This document shows, piece after piece, positions 1 through 8,139 of a stretch of DNA of 64,000 nt. The stretch is from Desulfosporosinus lacus DSM 15449 (lineage in GTDB: Bacteria > Bacillota > Desulfitobacteriia > Desulfitobacteriales > Desulfitobacteriaceae), in NCBI RefSeq assembly GCF_900129935.1, contig NZ_FQXJ01000006.1:151053-215052 (forward strand), read 5' to 3'. Each line of letters starts with the position of its first letter. The stretch's first letter is position 1. Below the pieces are notes generated by a model. It saw only the letters and a list, made by a program, of their open reading frames with translations. It was not told where the DNA came from and made no database searches. Position numbers and translations under genes: made by a program.

Positions 1-29
1 TTTACGAACCCATTCTTTTTCCTGGACAT
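1..29 (-). CDS. 5' end of an unidentified gene running off the window
   Basis: A good ribosome binding site (AGGAGGGGGAAC) precedes an ATG on the minus strand, and nine codons (MSRKKNGFV) follow before the window edge. Too little is present to name the product. The hairpin at 54-80 lies just upstream. Confidence 0.4.
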
Positions 30-53
30 GTTCCCCCTCCTTTTGCCTATTAG

Positions 54-80
54 AAAAGAGCCTAGTTACCAGGCTCTTTT
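54..80. terminator. Perfect 10-bp inverted repeat between divergent genes
   Basis: AAAAGAGCCT and AGGCTCTTTT are separated by seven bases. The A and T tracts make it terminator-like on both strands. It lies between the minus-strand gene at 29 and the hicA remnant at 152. Confidence 0.5.
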
Positions 81-151
81 AAGCGATATCTTTCATAAAA
101 CGCTTGGTTTATACGCATCAAATGCGTATAATATAACTAAGAGGTGAGGAA

Positions 152-329
152 ATGAAACGGAAAGACTTAATTAATAAATAAGTTAACTGATAATGGTTGG
201 TGGTTATTGAGAAACGGTGCAAACCATGATTTGTACACCAACGGAATATACAGTGAACCGATTCCTCGCCATAGAGAAGTTGATGAAAAGCTAGCAAAAG
301 TGATTATCAAGCGACAGGGGCTAAACTAA
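152..329 (+). pseudogene. hicA: HicA-type mRNA interferase toxin, frameshifted
   Basis: A ribosome binding site (GAGGTGAGG) precedes ATG at 152, which encodes MKRKDLINK and then hits TAA at 179. One base out of frame, from 180 to 329, the reading resumes as a typical HicA body: DNGWWLLRNGANHD, then YTNG and PRHREV, ending RQGLN. HicA toxins are about 60-residue double-stranded-RNA-binding-fold RNases, and the conserved glycine, histidine and PRH elements are visible. A single-base indel in the AATAAATAAG run therefore inactivates an otherwise well-preserved toxin. The HicB antitoxin gene follows, as in functional hicAB operons. Confidence 0.8.
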
Positions 330-367
330 GCCTCTTTAACCGCTTAAAAATATGGAGGTGTTTTTTA

Positions 368-760
368 ATAAAAAAAGTATATCCTGTTGTTTTAACTCCG
401 GCAGACGTAGGCTATGTTGTCTTTGTCCCTGATTTGCATATTAACACCGAGGGCACCGATGTAGCTAACGCCATAGAAATGGCCCGTGATGCGATTGGGC
501 TTTGGGGGATCTGCGAAGAGGATATGGGCCGCTCTATTCCATCACCATCTACTCTATACCCTGTATGCGAATCTAATGAGCTTGTTACCTTGGTAGATAT
601 TGATTTCAACGCATACCGCAGGGCAAACGATAATCGTACGATCAGAAAGAACTTAACCATTCCGAGTTGGCTTAATGATCTAGCCGAAAAAGCTGGTGTT
701 AATTTTTCGCAGGTTCTACAGGAAGGCCTTAAAGAAAGGCTTGATGTCCAAAATCGGTAA
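368..760 (+). CDS. hicB: HicB-family antitoxin, start codon unclear
   Basis: The reading frame encodes the HicB N-terminal fold (KKVYPVVLTPADVGYVV, then PDLHINTEG and NAIEMARDAIG) followed by a C-terminal DNA-binding segment (RKNLTIPSWLNDLAEKAGV, then FSQVLQEGLKERL). HicB neutralises HicA and represses the operon. A strong GGAGGTG lies at 354-360, but the frame offers only TTA (365) or ATA (368) where a start should be. The next usable codon, TTG at 434, would delete the conserved N-terminus. Either a rare ATA start is used or the start was lost by mutation, which would fit the broken toxin upstream. A terminator follows at about 776. Confidence 0.65.
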   Translation: MKKVYPVVLTPADVGYVVFVPDLHINTEGTDVANAIEMARDAIGLWGICEEDMGRSIPSPSTLYPVCESNELVTLVDIDFNAYRRANDNRTIRKNLTIPSWLNDLAEKAGVNFSQVLQEGLKERLDVQNR

Positions 761-775
761 GTGTTTGAATCTCTA

Positions 776-806
776 GTCGGGCAGTTTGCCCGGCTTCTTT
801 CTTTTA
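776..806 (+). terminator. Rho-independent terminator after hicB
   Basis: CGGGC-AGTTT-GCCCG stem-loop followed by a pyrimidine-rich CTTCTTTCTTTT tail, 15 bases after the hicB stop. The stretch from 807 to 1008 holds nothing I can assign. Confidence 0.65.
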
Positions 807-1008
807 TATTACAAAATAGTCCCTATACCAATAACTGGTAACCAACTTTCCCTTACCAAACTTTGCAAATAGAAAAAGTGCCCTTTTCGGAACGCTTTCT
901 AACAATACTATTATAGCTCAAAGAACTATCGCATTTCCTCTTAAGTTTCAATATGATAAGTACGACTAAGGAAAATATCCGGGTGCAAGAACAGAGCAGG
1001 TAAAATTC

Positions 1009-1207
1009 TCATTCGCCTGCTCTTTCCAACGTTTCGACATACAACTTTTTTGATATCCTGTAACCACTCCGCACCAAATTATCAAGATAAGGTCTGACGT
1101 TTGTAATTTTCTCCGTTCTTTTGGCTAACAATAAGATTCCAATAACACCGATTGTTGTAAGAAGTAAGGCCTATGATTGGGCTGGAATTGCAAACGACCC
1201 TAATCAT
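1009..1207 (-). pseudogene. DUF3368 (PIN-type) toxin with internal deletion
   Basis: The minus strand starts MIRVVCNSSPIIGL at 1207, the typical N-terminus of DUF3368 PIN-like toxins. After about 18 codons it is joined, in another frame, to a classic DUF3368 C-terminus: GVIGILLLAKR, then RPYLDNLVRSGYRISKKLY and ETLERAGE, with a stop at 1009. The intact family has about 150-170 residues, so roughly 100 residues between the two ends, including most acidic active-site positions, have been deleted. The ATG overlaps the stop of the antitoxin-like fragment (ATGA), as in intact modules. Confidence 0.65.
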
Positions 1208-1350
1208 TTCGCAAATCCCATTTCATCAAGCAACTTCCTAAGAGACTCATCATCCTGGCATTGTTGCTCTTCCGAATACTCGCCCCAATGCAATCCTCGG
1301 CTTCTCAAAATCTCCATAAAATCCAACAATGACCGCCCTGAGAGTTTCGT
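1204..1350 (-). pseudogene. Antitoxin-like fragment paired with the DUF3368 toxin
   Basis: The open frame reads KLSGRSLLDFMEILRSRG, HWGEYSEEQQ, DESLRKLLDEMGFAK and a stop that overlaps the toxin start by ATGA. This translational coupling and the position directly upstream of a DUF3368 gene identify it as the cognate antitoxin's C-terminal half. The N-terminus is missing: the frame closes at about 1362, where an unrelated remnant begins. The exact antitoxin family is not recognised. Confidence 0.45.
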
Positions 1351-1351
1351 A

Positions 1352-1935
1352 TTAGTTTTTATCTACAAAGGGAGCGGTTACTTCCTTAGGGCTAATATTG
1401 GGATAAGGATTGAATAAGTTCTCTGGAACTTCGCTAGGACTCATATATATTTCGCTCAGGGTTCCCTCAACCTTTTTATCGTTACGAGTAAGCGAATTGT
1501 GACGTGCTATTGGAAGGCCTGTTTCAGCATCTACATCTAGAGTTTGATCATTGTATTTATTTTTATATACTAACAATGTTTTCCCGTTAAGAGTCTTCTC
1601 TTCCCCTAAAATCCAATTTTGTTTAATATCATCCTTTACACTTTTAAAAATTTTCCTAACAGGATTTTGTTCTCAGAGGCTATTTTATCAGGAATTAACC
1701 AAGTAGTAGTATCTACCTTTCCGTCAACATTACCAATTACGATAACACGTCTCCCTTGTTCTTTTACTATTGTTATATTTTGTAGACCCTCTGAGTCATA
1801 AGAATCTGATCTTGATTGAAGGTTAGCAAGATCTGTCCATATTTCTGTACAATTACCAGCTGGATCAGATATTTTAACATATTCAATATTGGAGGCTTTC
1901 ATTGAACCAACTCTGTTGGCAGTAAATGTTACCCC
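1352..1935 (-). pseudogene. Frameshifted gene of unknown function
   Basis: Two minus-strand reading frames join into one protein. The upstream part (about 1935 to 1636) includes ASNIEYVKISDPAGNC and ITIVKEQGRRVIVIGNV. The downstream part (about 1660 to 1352) includes DDIKQNWILGEEKTLNGK and TLDVDAETGLPIARHN. The switch falls in an A/T run near 1640-1655, and an in-frame TAG precedes the upstream part, so the 5' end is also missing. The beta-rich pattern resembles periplasmic LolA/RseB-like domains, but I do not recognise the family. Confidence 0.4.
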
Positions 1936-2215
1936 ATTCTATTCAAAAGCCCAGGATTCGCAGATGAAGGAGAGGATCTTCGAGGATCTGTTGGTATCAA
2001 TATTAGCGATACCTAATTAGGGGTAATACCAGCGAAGCTGTCATAGCCCGCAAACCTATGGATTAAATTAGAAACGTGTCGAAACTGTCACCCAGTGCAA
2101 AACCTATGGTGTATTTTTACATTATCATGTATTCTTCTCAAACATATACCATTTATAATTATCTACCAGCAGAACCTAAAAGCTCTACTCTAATTTTTAT
2201 ATAGACATCTTCATC

Positions 2216-2252
2216 AAAGCTTTTGGAATCAATTGATACCAAAAGCTTTTTT
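2216..2252 (+). terminator. Strong terminator-like hairpin
   Basis: AAAGCTTTTGG and CCAAAAGCTTTTTT flank a 12-base loop, giving an 11-bp stem ending in a T tract. No intact upstream gene remains: 1936-2215 and 2253-2570 contain no supportable coding region. Confidence 0.6.
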
Positions 2253-2570
2253 AAATTTCCATTTTATGGTTTGATTATCTCGTATAATTAAAAATGTGAC
2301 AATATGCACATTATGAGTTATTTATTTCATCTTTCATGGGATCGAAAAATTCTATAAGGAGCAACCCATGCAGTAGTTTCCTCACGCATCGGGATTTGCG
2401 ATGACAGGCTGTTGTCCCGCCGCTAGCCTTCTGAGTTAACTGCGCAGTTTTATGATACCTTTATGAACTAATCCAGTACTATTCATGCTTTATATTCTAC
2501 ATTTTCTTATAAGCCTGCACATAAACAGAATAAATATGATCTAAAAAGATGCCCGCAGATAAAAGGTCAC

Positions 2571-2705
2571 TTAAAAGCAGAAACCCGGCTCACCACACCG
2601 GGTTTCTGCTTCAAACGGGATATCAAAATCGTTGATACAACTACAAATGACCTCTACGATTCTCCACACTGTACTATATGTCCCTGTCCAGGAAAGGGTG
2701 ACAAA
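2571..2705. repeat. 135-bp dispersed repeat, copy A
   Basis: This segment matches 10512-10646 base for base over 135 positions with 8 mismatches and no gaps, in the same orientation. It contains a 12-bp hairpin (GCAGAAACCCGG and CCGGGTTTCTGC) that on the minus strand is followed by TTTTAA, so it acts as a terminator there. On the minus strand it has an open frame ending in a stop just past the hairpin, matching the tail of the XRE-like remnant in copy B. Confidence 0.85.
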
Positions 2706-2725
2706 AACCTTGTCACCCTTTTGCT
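2697..2725 (+). terminator. Terminator-like hairpin
   Basis: GGGTGACAA and TTGTCACCC are separated by four bases and followed by TTTTGC. It overlaps the end of repeat copy A. Confidence 0.5.
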
Positions 2726-2756
2726 GTCTGTATTGAATTGTCTAATTTGGGTTCCA

Positions 2757-2990
2757 TTACATCGGGACATGAATTATAAAGTTCTTCCGGATCAAGATCC
2801 CACTCGTATCCTTGTCTTTGAAATCTTCAATGGGCCGAGTTATCACGATGACTTTCACCTTATTTTCTAAAGCAATCTTCAGGTGCTGCATCATTTGTAG
2901 AGTACGTCTCTTGGTTACAAAAGGGCTTACTATCAGAATTTCTCTTGCGGCATTAATAATATCATTACAAACATTCCAATTTCTCTCAAA
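2757..2990 (-). pseudogene. PLD-like nuclease or helicase-accessory domain fragment
   Basis: The minus-strand frame reads NAAREILIVSPFVTKRR, KVKVIVITRPIEDFKDKD and stops at 2757. This pattern (beta strand, SPF, then VITRPxxDF) is the phospholipase D-like half-domain found at the C-termini of some superfamily I helicases and restriction-type proteins. No start codon or catalytic HxK motif is present. It is fused out of frame to the tail of the PIN remnant, so the region has been rearranged. Confidence 0.4.
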
Positions 2991-3193
2991 TAAGTATCCG
3001 TGACCAACTCAATTTTCCCAGATTCAACATCTTTATCAAATATCTCGAGGACTTCAGCATCTGCGTGCTTCTTCAACTCTTGAGTTCGAATAATTTATAC
3101 ACTTTAATTTTCTCAAATCTGTTAAATAAAAGATCTTGGAAATCTGCATTATAGAGATGAATAATAACATTTGTGTCAAGAGACGCATCCATT
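2960..3193 (-). pseudogene. PIN-domain protein remnant, frameshifted
   Basis: ATG at 3193 overlaps the ImmA stop (TAATG). MDASLDTNVIIHLYNADFQD is a PIN N-terminus, with the first catalytic aspartate in SLDTNV. The frame stops after FELKS, and a shifted frame continues the same protein (IRTQELKKHADAEVLEIFDK, then GKIELVTDTYL) before running into the PLD fragment. PIN proteins are Mg-dependent RNases, and genes of this type are found third in XRE-ImmA-PIN triads. The frameshift and missing C-terminus argue for loss of function. Confidence 0.6.
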
Positions 3194-4004
3194 AATCCAT
3201 CCCCCTCAGCAAATCGTCAAAGCTTTTATCTTCATTTAGCTCTTCGGAAGGGTCTGCAAAATCATCTGCCTTTAAATCAACAAAGCCTAACGCGGTTTCT
3301 AAACTCTTCCTAGAAATTAACTTATCATAATAATTTGAAATGACCCATTCGAGATATTCAGCGGGTATTTTCTTTGCTTCCGAGGATTTGCACAAATCCG
3401 AATTACCCTTGATTGCATTCAATAGTGCTGCAGCCGTTTTCTCTATCTTTTCTAATTTCAAATTATCTAAACTAGTATTATCTAAGATACCTAGTGCTTT
3501 CAAACGAACAAGCGTCATATCATAGCTAACATTAAACGTCGTTTGAATCCTGGCTATGTCTAACCCATTCCAAATCTTGATATTCTTATCATTAAGTTCT
3601 AGTCTAATAAATTTAAGGATTTTATCTGTCGGCATCAATAAACAGGCAGCAAAATAATTAGCCTCAATTTCATCTTCATCTCTATCGTTGAAATCATCAT
3701 CTCGGATCATTGTTTTACCTTGCTCGGATAAGTGTAATCGTTGATGCCCCATTTCATGAGCAACAGAAAAAACTTCCCGTGATAAGATCTGCGATGAATT
3801 CGAAAAGATTATTCTTTCTGTATCCTTTATTAAAGCAAATCCTAAAAACGATTCAGCGCCAATAGGGTATCGGATCACTCGATACCCCACTTTTTCAGCT
3901 GCTTCAAAAATATTTTGGAATCCATAATCCGTTACATTACATTCATCTCTTACATTTTCAGCCGCTCTTTCTATCACAAGTTGCCTGCTTTTATTCATCG
4001 ACAT
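3192..4004 (-). CDS. ImmA/IrrE-family metallopeptidase (COG2856)
   Basis: This 270-residue protein has the zinc-peptidase signature HEMGH at residues 83-87 (FSVAHEMGHQRLHL) and a downstream acidic stretch EIEANYFAACLLMP supplying the third ligand (E of EIEAN), which is the hallmark of ImmA/IrrE proteases. Family members cleave or inactivate an adjacent XRE repressor to trigger mobile elements or toxin operons. The start overlaps the XRE gene by 14 bases and the stop overlaps the PIN remnant, so the three were one operon. Xre-COG2856 pairs have been proposed to act as toxin-antitoxin-like modules. The C-terminal 90 residues are a less conserved helical tail. The gene looks intact. Confidence 0.85.
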   Translation of the reverse strand: MSMNKSRQLVIERAAENVRDECNVTDYGFQNIFEAAEKVGYRVIRYPIGAESFLGFALIKDTERIIFSNSSQILSREVFSVAHEMGHQRLHLSEQGKTMIRDDDFNDRDEDEIEANYFAACLLMPTDKILKFIRLELNDKNIKIWNGLDIARIQTTFNVSYDMTLVRLKALGILDNTSLDNLKLEKIEKTAAALLNAIKGNSDLCKSSEAKKIPAEYLEWVISNYYDKLISRKSLETALGFVDLKADDFADPSEELNEDKSFDDLLRGMD

Positions 4005-4341
4005 TAACCTGCCTCACGCTCTGGTATAGCTTTCGATGAACATAAAATGTATCAATCATCTTGTTAATATATTCGAATTCATCTTCTTGAATTGAATCGT
4101 TATTCGCTCTAAACATGGGTTGCTCTTGAGAAATATTGTTGACAGACGATGTTATGTCTTCAACTTTAATCCCTAAAACTTGGGCAATAGTCATAAGGCA
4201 AGCATATGAAATATCGATTAAACCTTTCTCGAGCCTAGCATATTTTTGCCTTGAACACTTAATTTTTTCTGCAATCTGTTCTTGCGTAAAGCCTTTGGAC
4301 TCTCTCAAACTTCGGATTCTTACTCCTAAAATTGCATTCAT
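3991..4341 (-). CDS. XRE-family transcriptional regulator
   Basis: This 116-residue protein has an N-terminal helix-turn-helix (residues 5-62: GVRIRSLRESKGFTQEQIA, then CSRQKYARLEKG and VLGIKVEDI), the typical Cro/CI fold. Residues 70-116 form a short acidic and helical tail that probably contacts the ImmA protease. AAGGAGGGAGTATTTTC precedes ATG. It is first in the operon with the metallopeptidase and would be expected to autorepress it. The 280 bases upstream hold nothing recognisable. Confidence 0.85.
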   Translation of the reverse strand: MNAILGVRIRSLRESKGFTQEQIAEKIKCSRQKYARLEKGLIDISYACLMTIAQVLGIKVEDITSSVNNISQEQPMFRANNDSIQEDEFEYINKMIDTFYVHRKLYQSVRQVNVDE

Positions 4342-4629
4342 GAAAATACTCCCTCCTTCATACTTATTTTGAACCCTATCCTACTCAAAACCAAAGAATT
4401 GTTACATCACCATAACATCAATACTTATTATTTCTGTATCTATAGCCAAGTTATTCACTGTTGTGTTATATTTTTAAACCATTCTCTTGAAATTATTTAA
4501 GAATATGGTTCCATTGGTTGTCTTCTGGTTGCCAAACAGCTTAATGATCACGCCAATCCAGCAGCTGTCGGTCTCTTTATTTAAACCGGGCCTGTAAGGT
4601 TCATCATGGACAGCTCTCCTCTTTACATG

Positions 4630-4664
4630 CGTATAAATAAAAAAGGCCCCTCGTTAGAGGGGTA
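4630..4664 (-). terminator. Minus-strand terminator
   Basis: On the minus strand CCCCTCTAACGAGGGGCC is followed by TTTTTTATTT, a standard intrinsic terminator. No intact minus-strand gene ends here. It probably belonged to the eroded genes between 4670 and 5400. Confidence 0.65.
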
Positions 4665-4859
4665 AGAGAAGGAGGTATTTGAGAAAAGATAGAAACCCGT
4701 TTGACAACAATATCATTATGCAATAATAGTCTGAAACAAGCCTGAGGACCGGCTGAAAGATTACTGAAAAAGCCTTTCAGCTATATAAACCTACATCTTC
4801 CACAAAAACCACTTGCAGGTACCTATTTCGAACTTAATCTCAAACGGTCTGAGCCCGCC

Positions 4860-4925
4860 GTTAATCTCAGACTGGCAGCGAATGGCGGTACTTGGCCACT
4901 TCATCTATGAAGAACAACGATAATA
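4860..4925 (-). pseudogene. Possible scrap of a type III restriction or helicase subunit
   Basis: The minus strand reads SLFFIDEVAKYRHSLPV and a stop. FIDEVAKYR resembles the conserved region following the helicase core of type III restriction Res subunits. With fewer than 20 residues the assignment is weak. The surrounding 4665-5206 contains no other supportable coding sequence. Confidence 0.2.
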
Positions 4926-5206
4926 CCTTATACCCTTGTCAAACATATTTGAAGGTATGGGCAAACGTCCCCGACCATATAGATGTGCATAGGTACCGGT
5001 GCAAATTTAACAATTAACTTGTAACTTTTTACCACGTTACTTCTAAGGCTATAAAGCTTTTTGAGATAGAGTTATATCTTAAAAATTTAAAAATAATGTA
5101 ACCAAAGCACCTAGAAAAACACTCTATAGTATGAATCTACTTTTATTCACTATGAGATAGGGGGTAATTAAAATGTTTAATAAGTATACTTAGGAATCGA
5201 ATTGTA

Positions 5207-5360
5207 GATGGTAGCCGAAACGATAACCGTTAGGCATTTGAAAATTTTCGCCAGAGCAACAATGTTACTGCCGATGGAAAGACAGACCCCATTCGGTCTG
5301 TTGCATAACGGTCTTCGCCAGCTAAACGTACTTTACCCCGCAATTGTTCCATGGTAGCCT
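5207..5360 (-). pseudogene. Cell-wall-binding repeat 2 (CWB2) fragment
   Basis: The minus-strand frame MEQLRGKVRLAGEDRYATD carries the GEDRYAT signature of the CWB2 domain (PF04122), which anchors clostridial surface proteins to the wall. It is followed out of frame by NIVALAKIFK-like sequence. Only about 50 codons with frame breaks remain. A second CWB2 scrap lies at 17764-17910. Confidence 0.45.
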
Positions 5361-5440
5361 AAGAAACCATCACGCTTCCCCAAACACAATGATATCCGTT
5401 AACAAAATGAGTACTAAATTAAAAATTTGGAGGTAAAATA

Positions 5441-6277
5441 ATGAGAAAGAAACTTTTGAGTATTGTTATCACTATGTGTTTAGCCATGTCATTATCAACT
5501 ACTGCTTTTGCAGCAACAACTTCAAGCATGAGCCCTTCATCAAAATTAGTGTTTGATTTATCAAATCAAGATTTGAATAGTTTAAGTACTGAAAATCTAA
5601 ATAAATTTAAGCAACAAGTTAATTCATTATCTGATAGTGATTTTGATAGCTTTATTGTAGGTTACTTAACTAAGGAAAAAGATTTTTCTAAGATAAAAAA
5701 TAATTTATCAAAACTTGGAGTAGAGCTGCAAGAACCCAAAAAAGGCAACGATCAAAGTTTTTCTATTCAATCTTTTGAAGCATGGAACTTAGAGTTAGAA
5801 ATGGCAATAGCCAAAAGAGCCTCAGATTCTTATTATAGGATGATCACGTACTATACACCAGATACGAATGAATCTAGGCCCGCTTCGTACGATGCAATTG
5901 TGGTGTATTGGGATAAGGCGACGGGGAAATTTTCTGGTAAGGGTACGTCAAGCAGTACTTATAATAGCTTGAAAAGTTCAAGTAATTCTAGTAATGGAAC
6001 GGTTGTTTTTAACTCATATGACTCAAAGTTTACAAGTTCAACACCTACCCAATATGTATCAGTGTATGTAACTCCAATTGGCTCATCCGGGGAAATCGAG
6101 TGTGCTGTAGAGTATCATCATAGTTGTTATACCACATCATTTACTGGAGCAGCTCTTAATCCAGCTGTTGATTATGGAGGAAAGGGAGCAGTTTCAGGTT
6201 CAGTTGGTGTATCGATAAATTGGGCTAGTACTGAAACTGTTTGGGGAATTGGTGATGAAAATGCCATTTACTATTAA
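5441..6277 (+). CDS. Secreted protein of unknown function
   Basis: This 278-residue protein starts with a clear Sec signal peptide (MRKKLLSIVITMCLAMSLS, cleavage near AFA-ATT). A serine- and asparagine-rich linker and a helical region follow, with repeats of the type LSTENLNKFKQQVNSLSDSD. The C-terminal half is beta-rich and aromatic (YRMITYYTPDTNESRP, IVVYWDKATGKF, SVSVGVSINWAST). GGAGGTAAAATA lies ahead of the ATG, and a terminator follows at 6295. No catalytic motif is recognised. Base composition is AT-rich, like the following lipoprotein gene, so the two may be a transferred pair. Confidence 0.7.
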   Translation: MRKKLLSIVITMCLAMSLSTTAFAATTSSMSPSSKLVFDLSNQDLNSLSTENLNKFKQQVNSLSDSDFDSFIVGYLTKEKDFSKIKNNLSKLGVELQEPKKGNDQSFSIQSFEAWNLELEMAIAKRASDSYYRMITYYTPDTNESRPASYDAIVVYWDKATGKFSGKGTSSSTYNSLKSSSNSSNGTVVFNSYDSKFTSSTPTQYVSVYVTPIGSSGEIECAVEYHHSCYTTSFTGAALNPAVDYGGKGAVSGSVGVSINWASTETVWGIGDENAIYY

Positions 6278-6294
6278 ATAAATTATCATAATGT

Positions 6295-6333
6295 AATGCC
6301 CCTAATATCTAATGATTTGGGGCATTATTTTTA
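6295..6333 (+). terminator. Intrinsic terminator of the secreted-protein gene
   Basis: AATGCCCC and GGGGCATT pair across a 16-base loop and are followed by ATTTTTA, 18 bases after the stop codon. Confidence 0.75.
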
Positions 6334-6420
6334 TCTAGCGTATAAAACTAAGGTTTTGATCTTTATATCTTGGGCGGCACTAGGTATGATCTTTTGAGAG
6401 ATAAATAGGAGTGATATAAA

Positions 6421-6990
6421 ATGAAAAATAAAAAAATATATATTATTTTGATATTATCTTTTATTCTAATTTCAGGCTGTAATACCAACCAGAGGTCTAT
6501 GGTGCCAGAATCAGATTATTATTCAGTGATGCAAAGTGTTTTTAATTATGAGTATTCAACAAAACTATGGCAATTTAATGATTCTATCGATTTTGCGCTT
6601 GACGCAAAAACAACGTCGGATTTAATTCTCTTGGATGGTTTAATACAGGGATATACGAATAATAGTGGTCAAGTAATTTTAATTCTAAATTCGCATAATA
6701 AAGCTACATCTTCCAAAGAATTAAACAAGATTGTTGACCCTTCAATACAAGAATCTGTTGTGATAGTTCTATTAGAAATGAATAATTATTTAAAAAAACT
6801 AAATAAAAATATAGTTAAAAAATCTGATTTAGAAGCACTTAAAAATAAGCACGAAGAACTTACTGAAATAGATAATTTGTTAGTCCATATAACTAATATT
6901 GAGGTAAAACAACCTGATAATAAACAAGTACAAACTTATAATAATATTGCTAAAAGACTCAAGATGTTATCGGATAATTTGGGAATGTAA
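6421..6990 (+). CDS. Putative lipoprotein of unknown function
   Basis: This 189-residue protein begins with a type II signal peptide ending in the lipobox LISGC (MKNKKIYIILILSFILISGC), predicting lipid anchoring at Cys20. The mature part is charged and helical (NNYLKKLNKNIVKKSDLEAL, then HEELTEIDNLL) with no recognised motif. TAGGAGTGATATAAA precedes the ATG. It has its own position after the terminator at 6295. It may act with the preceding secreted protein, but that is only proximity. Confidence 0.65.
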   Translation: MKNKKIYIILILSFILISGCNTNQRSMVPESDYYSVMQSVFNYEYSTKLWQFNDSIDFALDAKTTSDLILLDGLIQGYTNNSGQVILILNSHNKATSSKELNKIVDPSIQESVVIVLLEMNNYLKKLNKNIVKKSDLEALKNKHEELTEIDNLLVHITNIEVKQPDNKQVQTYNNIAKRLKMLSDNLGM

Positions 6991-7301
6991 TTATTTGTTC
7001 GACATCTGTGTCACCACCAGTATGACATTTTTGTCACCCTTTGTGGACATCTCCATTTTAGAGATGTCACGGATCAGATAGCGGTTACTGGTTTGCATCT
7101 TAGTTTTATCATTAAACCATTCAATTCTTGTGATAGCTCCTCGGTCAATCAGTTCCTTCAACCAGCGTTGGATCGTCCTCGATTAACTCCAAAATAATCG
7201 GCTAAAGTCTGAACGCTTGGATATGAAAAAGTTTTTTTACCATAGGCCCTGCTTTTTAGACGCAAGTAATGAACTATAGCATCGTTCGACAATTCCAAGT
7301 G
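6991..7301 (-). pseudogene. HTH_36-type replication-initiator-like protein remnant
   Basis: The minus strand encodes ELSNDAIVHYLRLKSRAYG, then FSYPSVQTLADYFGVNR. A frame shift follows, and it continues as TIQRWLKELIDRGAITRIEW and NRYLIRDISKM, stopping at 6991. This is the winged-helix HTH_36 fold of plasmid and phage replication initiators and some regulators. The N-terminus is missing because the group II intron remnant abuts it at 7302. Its stop sits one base from the stop of the convergent lipoprotein gene. Confidence 0.6.
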
Positions 7302-7807
7302 AATCGGGCAGGAGGCTGATCATTAATTGATCAGCCGACCTCCCACAGCACCGTACTTACCGTCCGGTATACGGCGCTTCCAAAGTTTACACGCTATTTC
7401 GCAGAATAACATTCACTGAAACTAAGGTATCCGATTCGTTTGAATCGCTCGTTGGATAGAGCTTTCGTCAGAATAGGACTATGGGCTACACGCCAATAGT
7501 GTTTGCCCACATCCATGCTTGTTCCCTTGCTAATGCCTGCTTTCATCAGGTTTTCAAACCGTGTTCGTATTTTCTTCCATCGCTTCCAAGTTACCATTCG
7601 TATGCGACTTCTCATCTATTCATCCAAACTATTGAGTAGGTTCTTAGCATCTGCAGGTTTCTTTCCGTTCTTTTTGGGTATTTCTACCCTCCGTACTGTT
7701 CAGATTCCACCTCGCGGTGGACACCCTTGCCTTAAGCTAATGGTTGGTCGCTACATACCTCCATAACGGACTTTCACCGTCTAGTTAACCGCCTATGCGT
7801 GGCGCAC
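7302..7807 (-). mobile_element. Group II intron, internally deleted
   Basis: Read on the minus strand, the element starts GTGCGCC at 7807, the conserved group II 5' end. Domain I-like sequence follows (GGTGAAAGTCCGTTA, GGCAAGGGTGTC, GAATCTGAA), then a short C-terminal piece of the intron-encoded protein. It ends in a domain V/VI-like hairpin pair (GCCGTATACCGGACGGTA, then TCGGCTGATCA...TGATCAGCC) closing at about 7302. Complete introns are 1.8-2.5 kb, and this one is about 0.5 kb because most of the reverse-transcriptase ORF is gone. It lies directly downstream of a perfect hairpin (7814-7851), the preferred target of bacterial class C introns. Confidence 0.8.
7394..7615 (-). pseudogene. C-terminal remnant of group II intron maturase/reverse transcriptase
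   Basis: About 73 codons remain. RMVTWKRWKKIRTRFENLMK, GKHYWRVAHSPILTKALSNE and KRIGYLSFSECY match the last 70 residues of LtrA-like intron-encoded proteins (the WKRWKK, YWR and LSNERLKRxGY pattern). The RT palm and maturase X domains are absent, so it cannot promote its own splicing or mobility. The ATG is fortuitous, created where the deletion joined domain I to the ORF tail. Confidence 0.8.
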
Positions 7808-7813
7808 CTATAA

Positions 7814-7851
7814 CAAGAAGTGGAGAGGCAAATTCGCCTCTCCACTTCTTG
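7814..7851. repeat. Perfect 16-bp inverted repeat at the intron 5' junction
   Basis: CAAGAAGTGGAGAGGC and GCCTCTCCACTTCTTG flank a six-base loop, seven bases upstream of the intron 5' end. On the minus strand it sits downstream of the small gene ending at 7917 and would serve as its terminator. Confidence 0.75.
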
Positions 7852-7916
7852 CGCACTCCTTTTTTATAGAAGAATTCAAGCGAACGATACCCCTGCCCAG
7901 GCTATCAAACAAGCTT

Positions 7917-8139
7917 CTATACGATAGGCGGATCAAACAAATCCTGGGTCGTTGTATCATTCTTCGCAATCGCCTGATTCATAGCGTAAGTCCCAAGAAT
8001 GATCGCGGCCGAGAAGGGATTGATGTCCTTTTGAAAACAAGTGACCGTTGCTCTGCAGCATTCTGCCGGTCTGATCTTTAATACTGTTAATTTCGGCCGT
8101 GATAATCTGCTGCGTCCCCTCGCTTATTCCCTTCATCAT
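7917..8139 (-). pseudogene. Small frameshifted gene of unknown function
   Basis: A ribosome binding site (AGAGGAGCTCGAAAATC) precedes ATG at 8139, giving MMKGISEGTQQIITAEINS and DQTGRMLQSN. A second frame then gives a better-formed C-terminus (FQKDINPFSAAIILGTYAMN, then TTTQDLFDPPIV) ending at 7917 ahead of the hairpin at 7814. The first frame alone would end in unlikely sequence. I do not recognise the family. The stretch 8140-8490 has no supportable gene. Confidence 0.35.
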
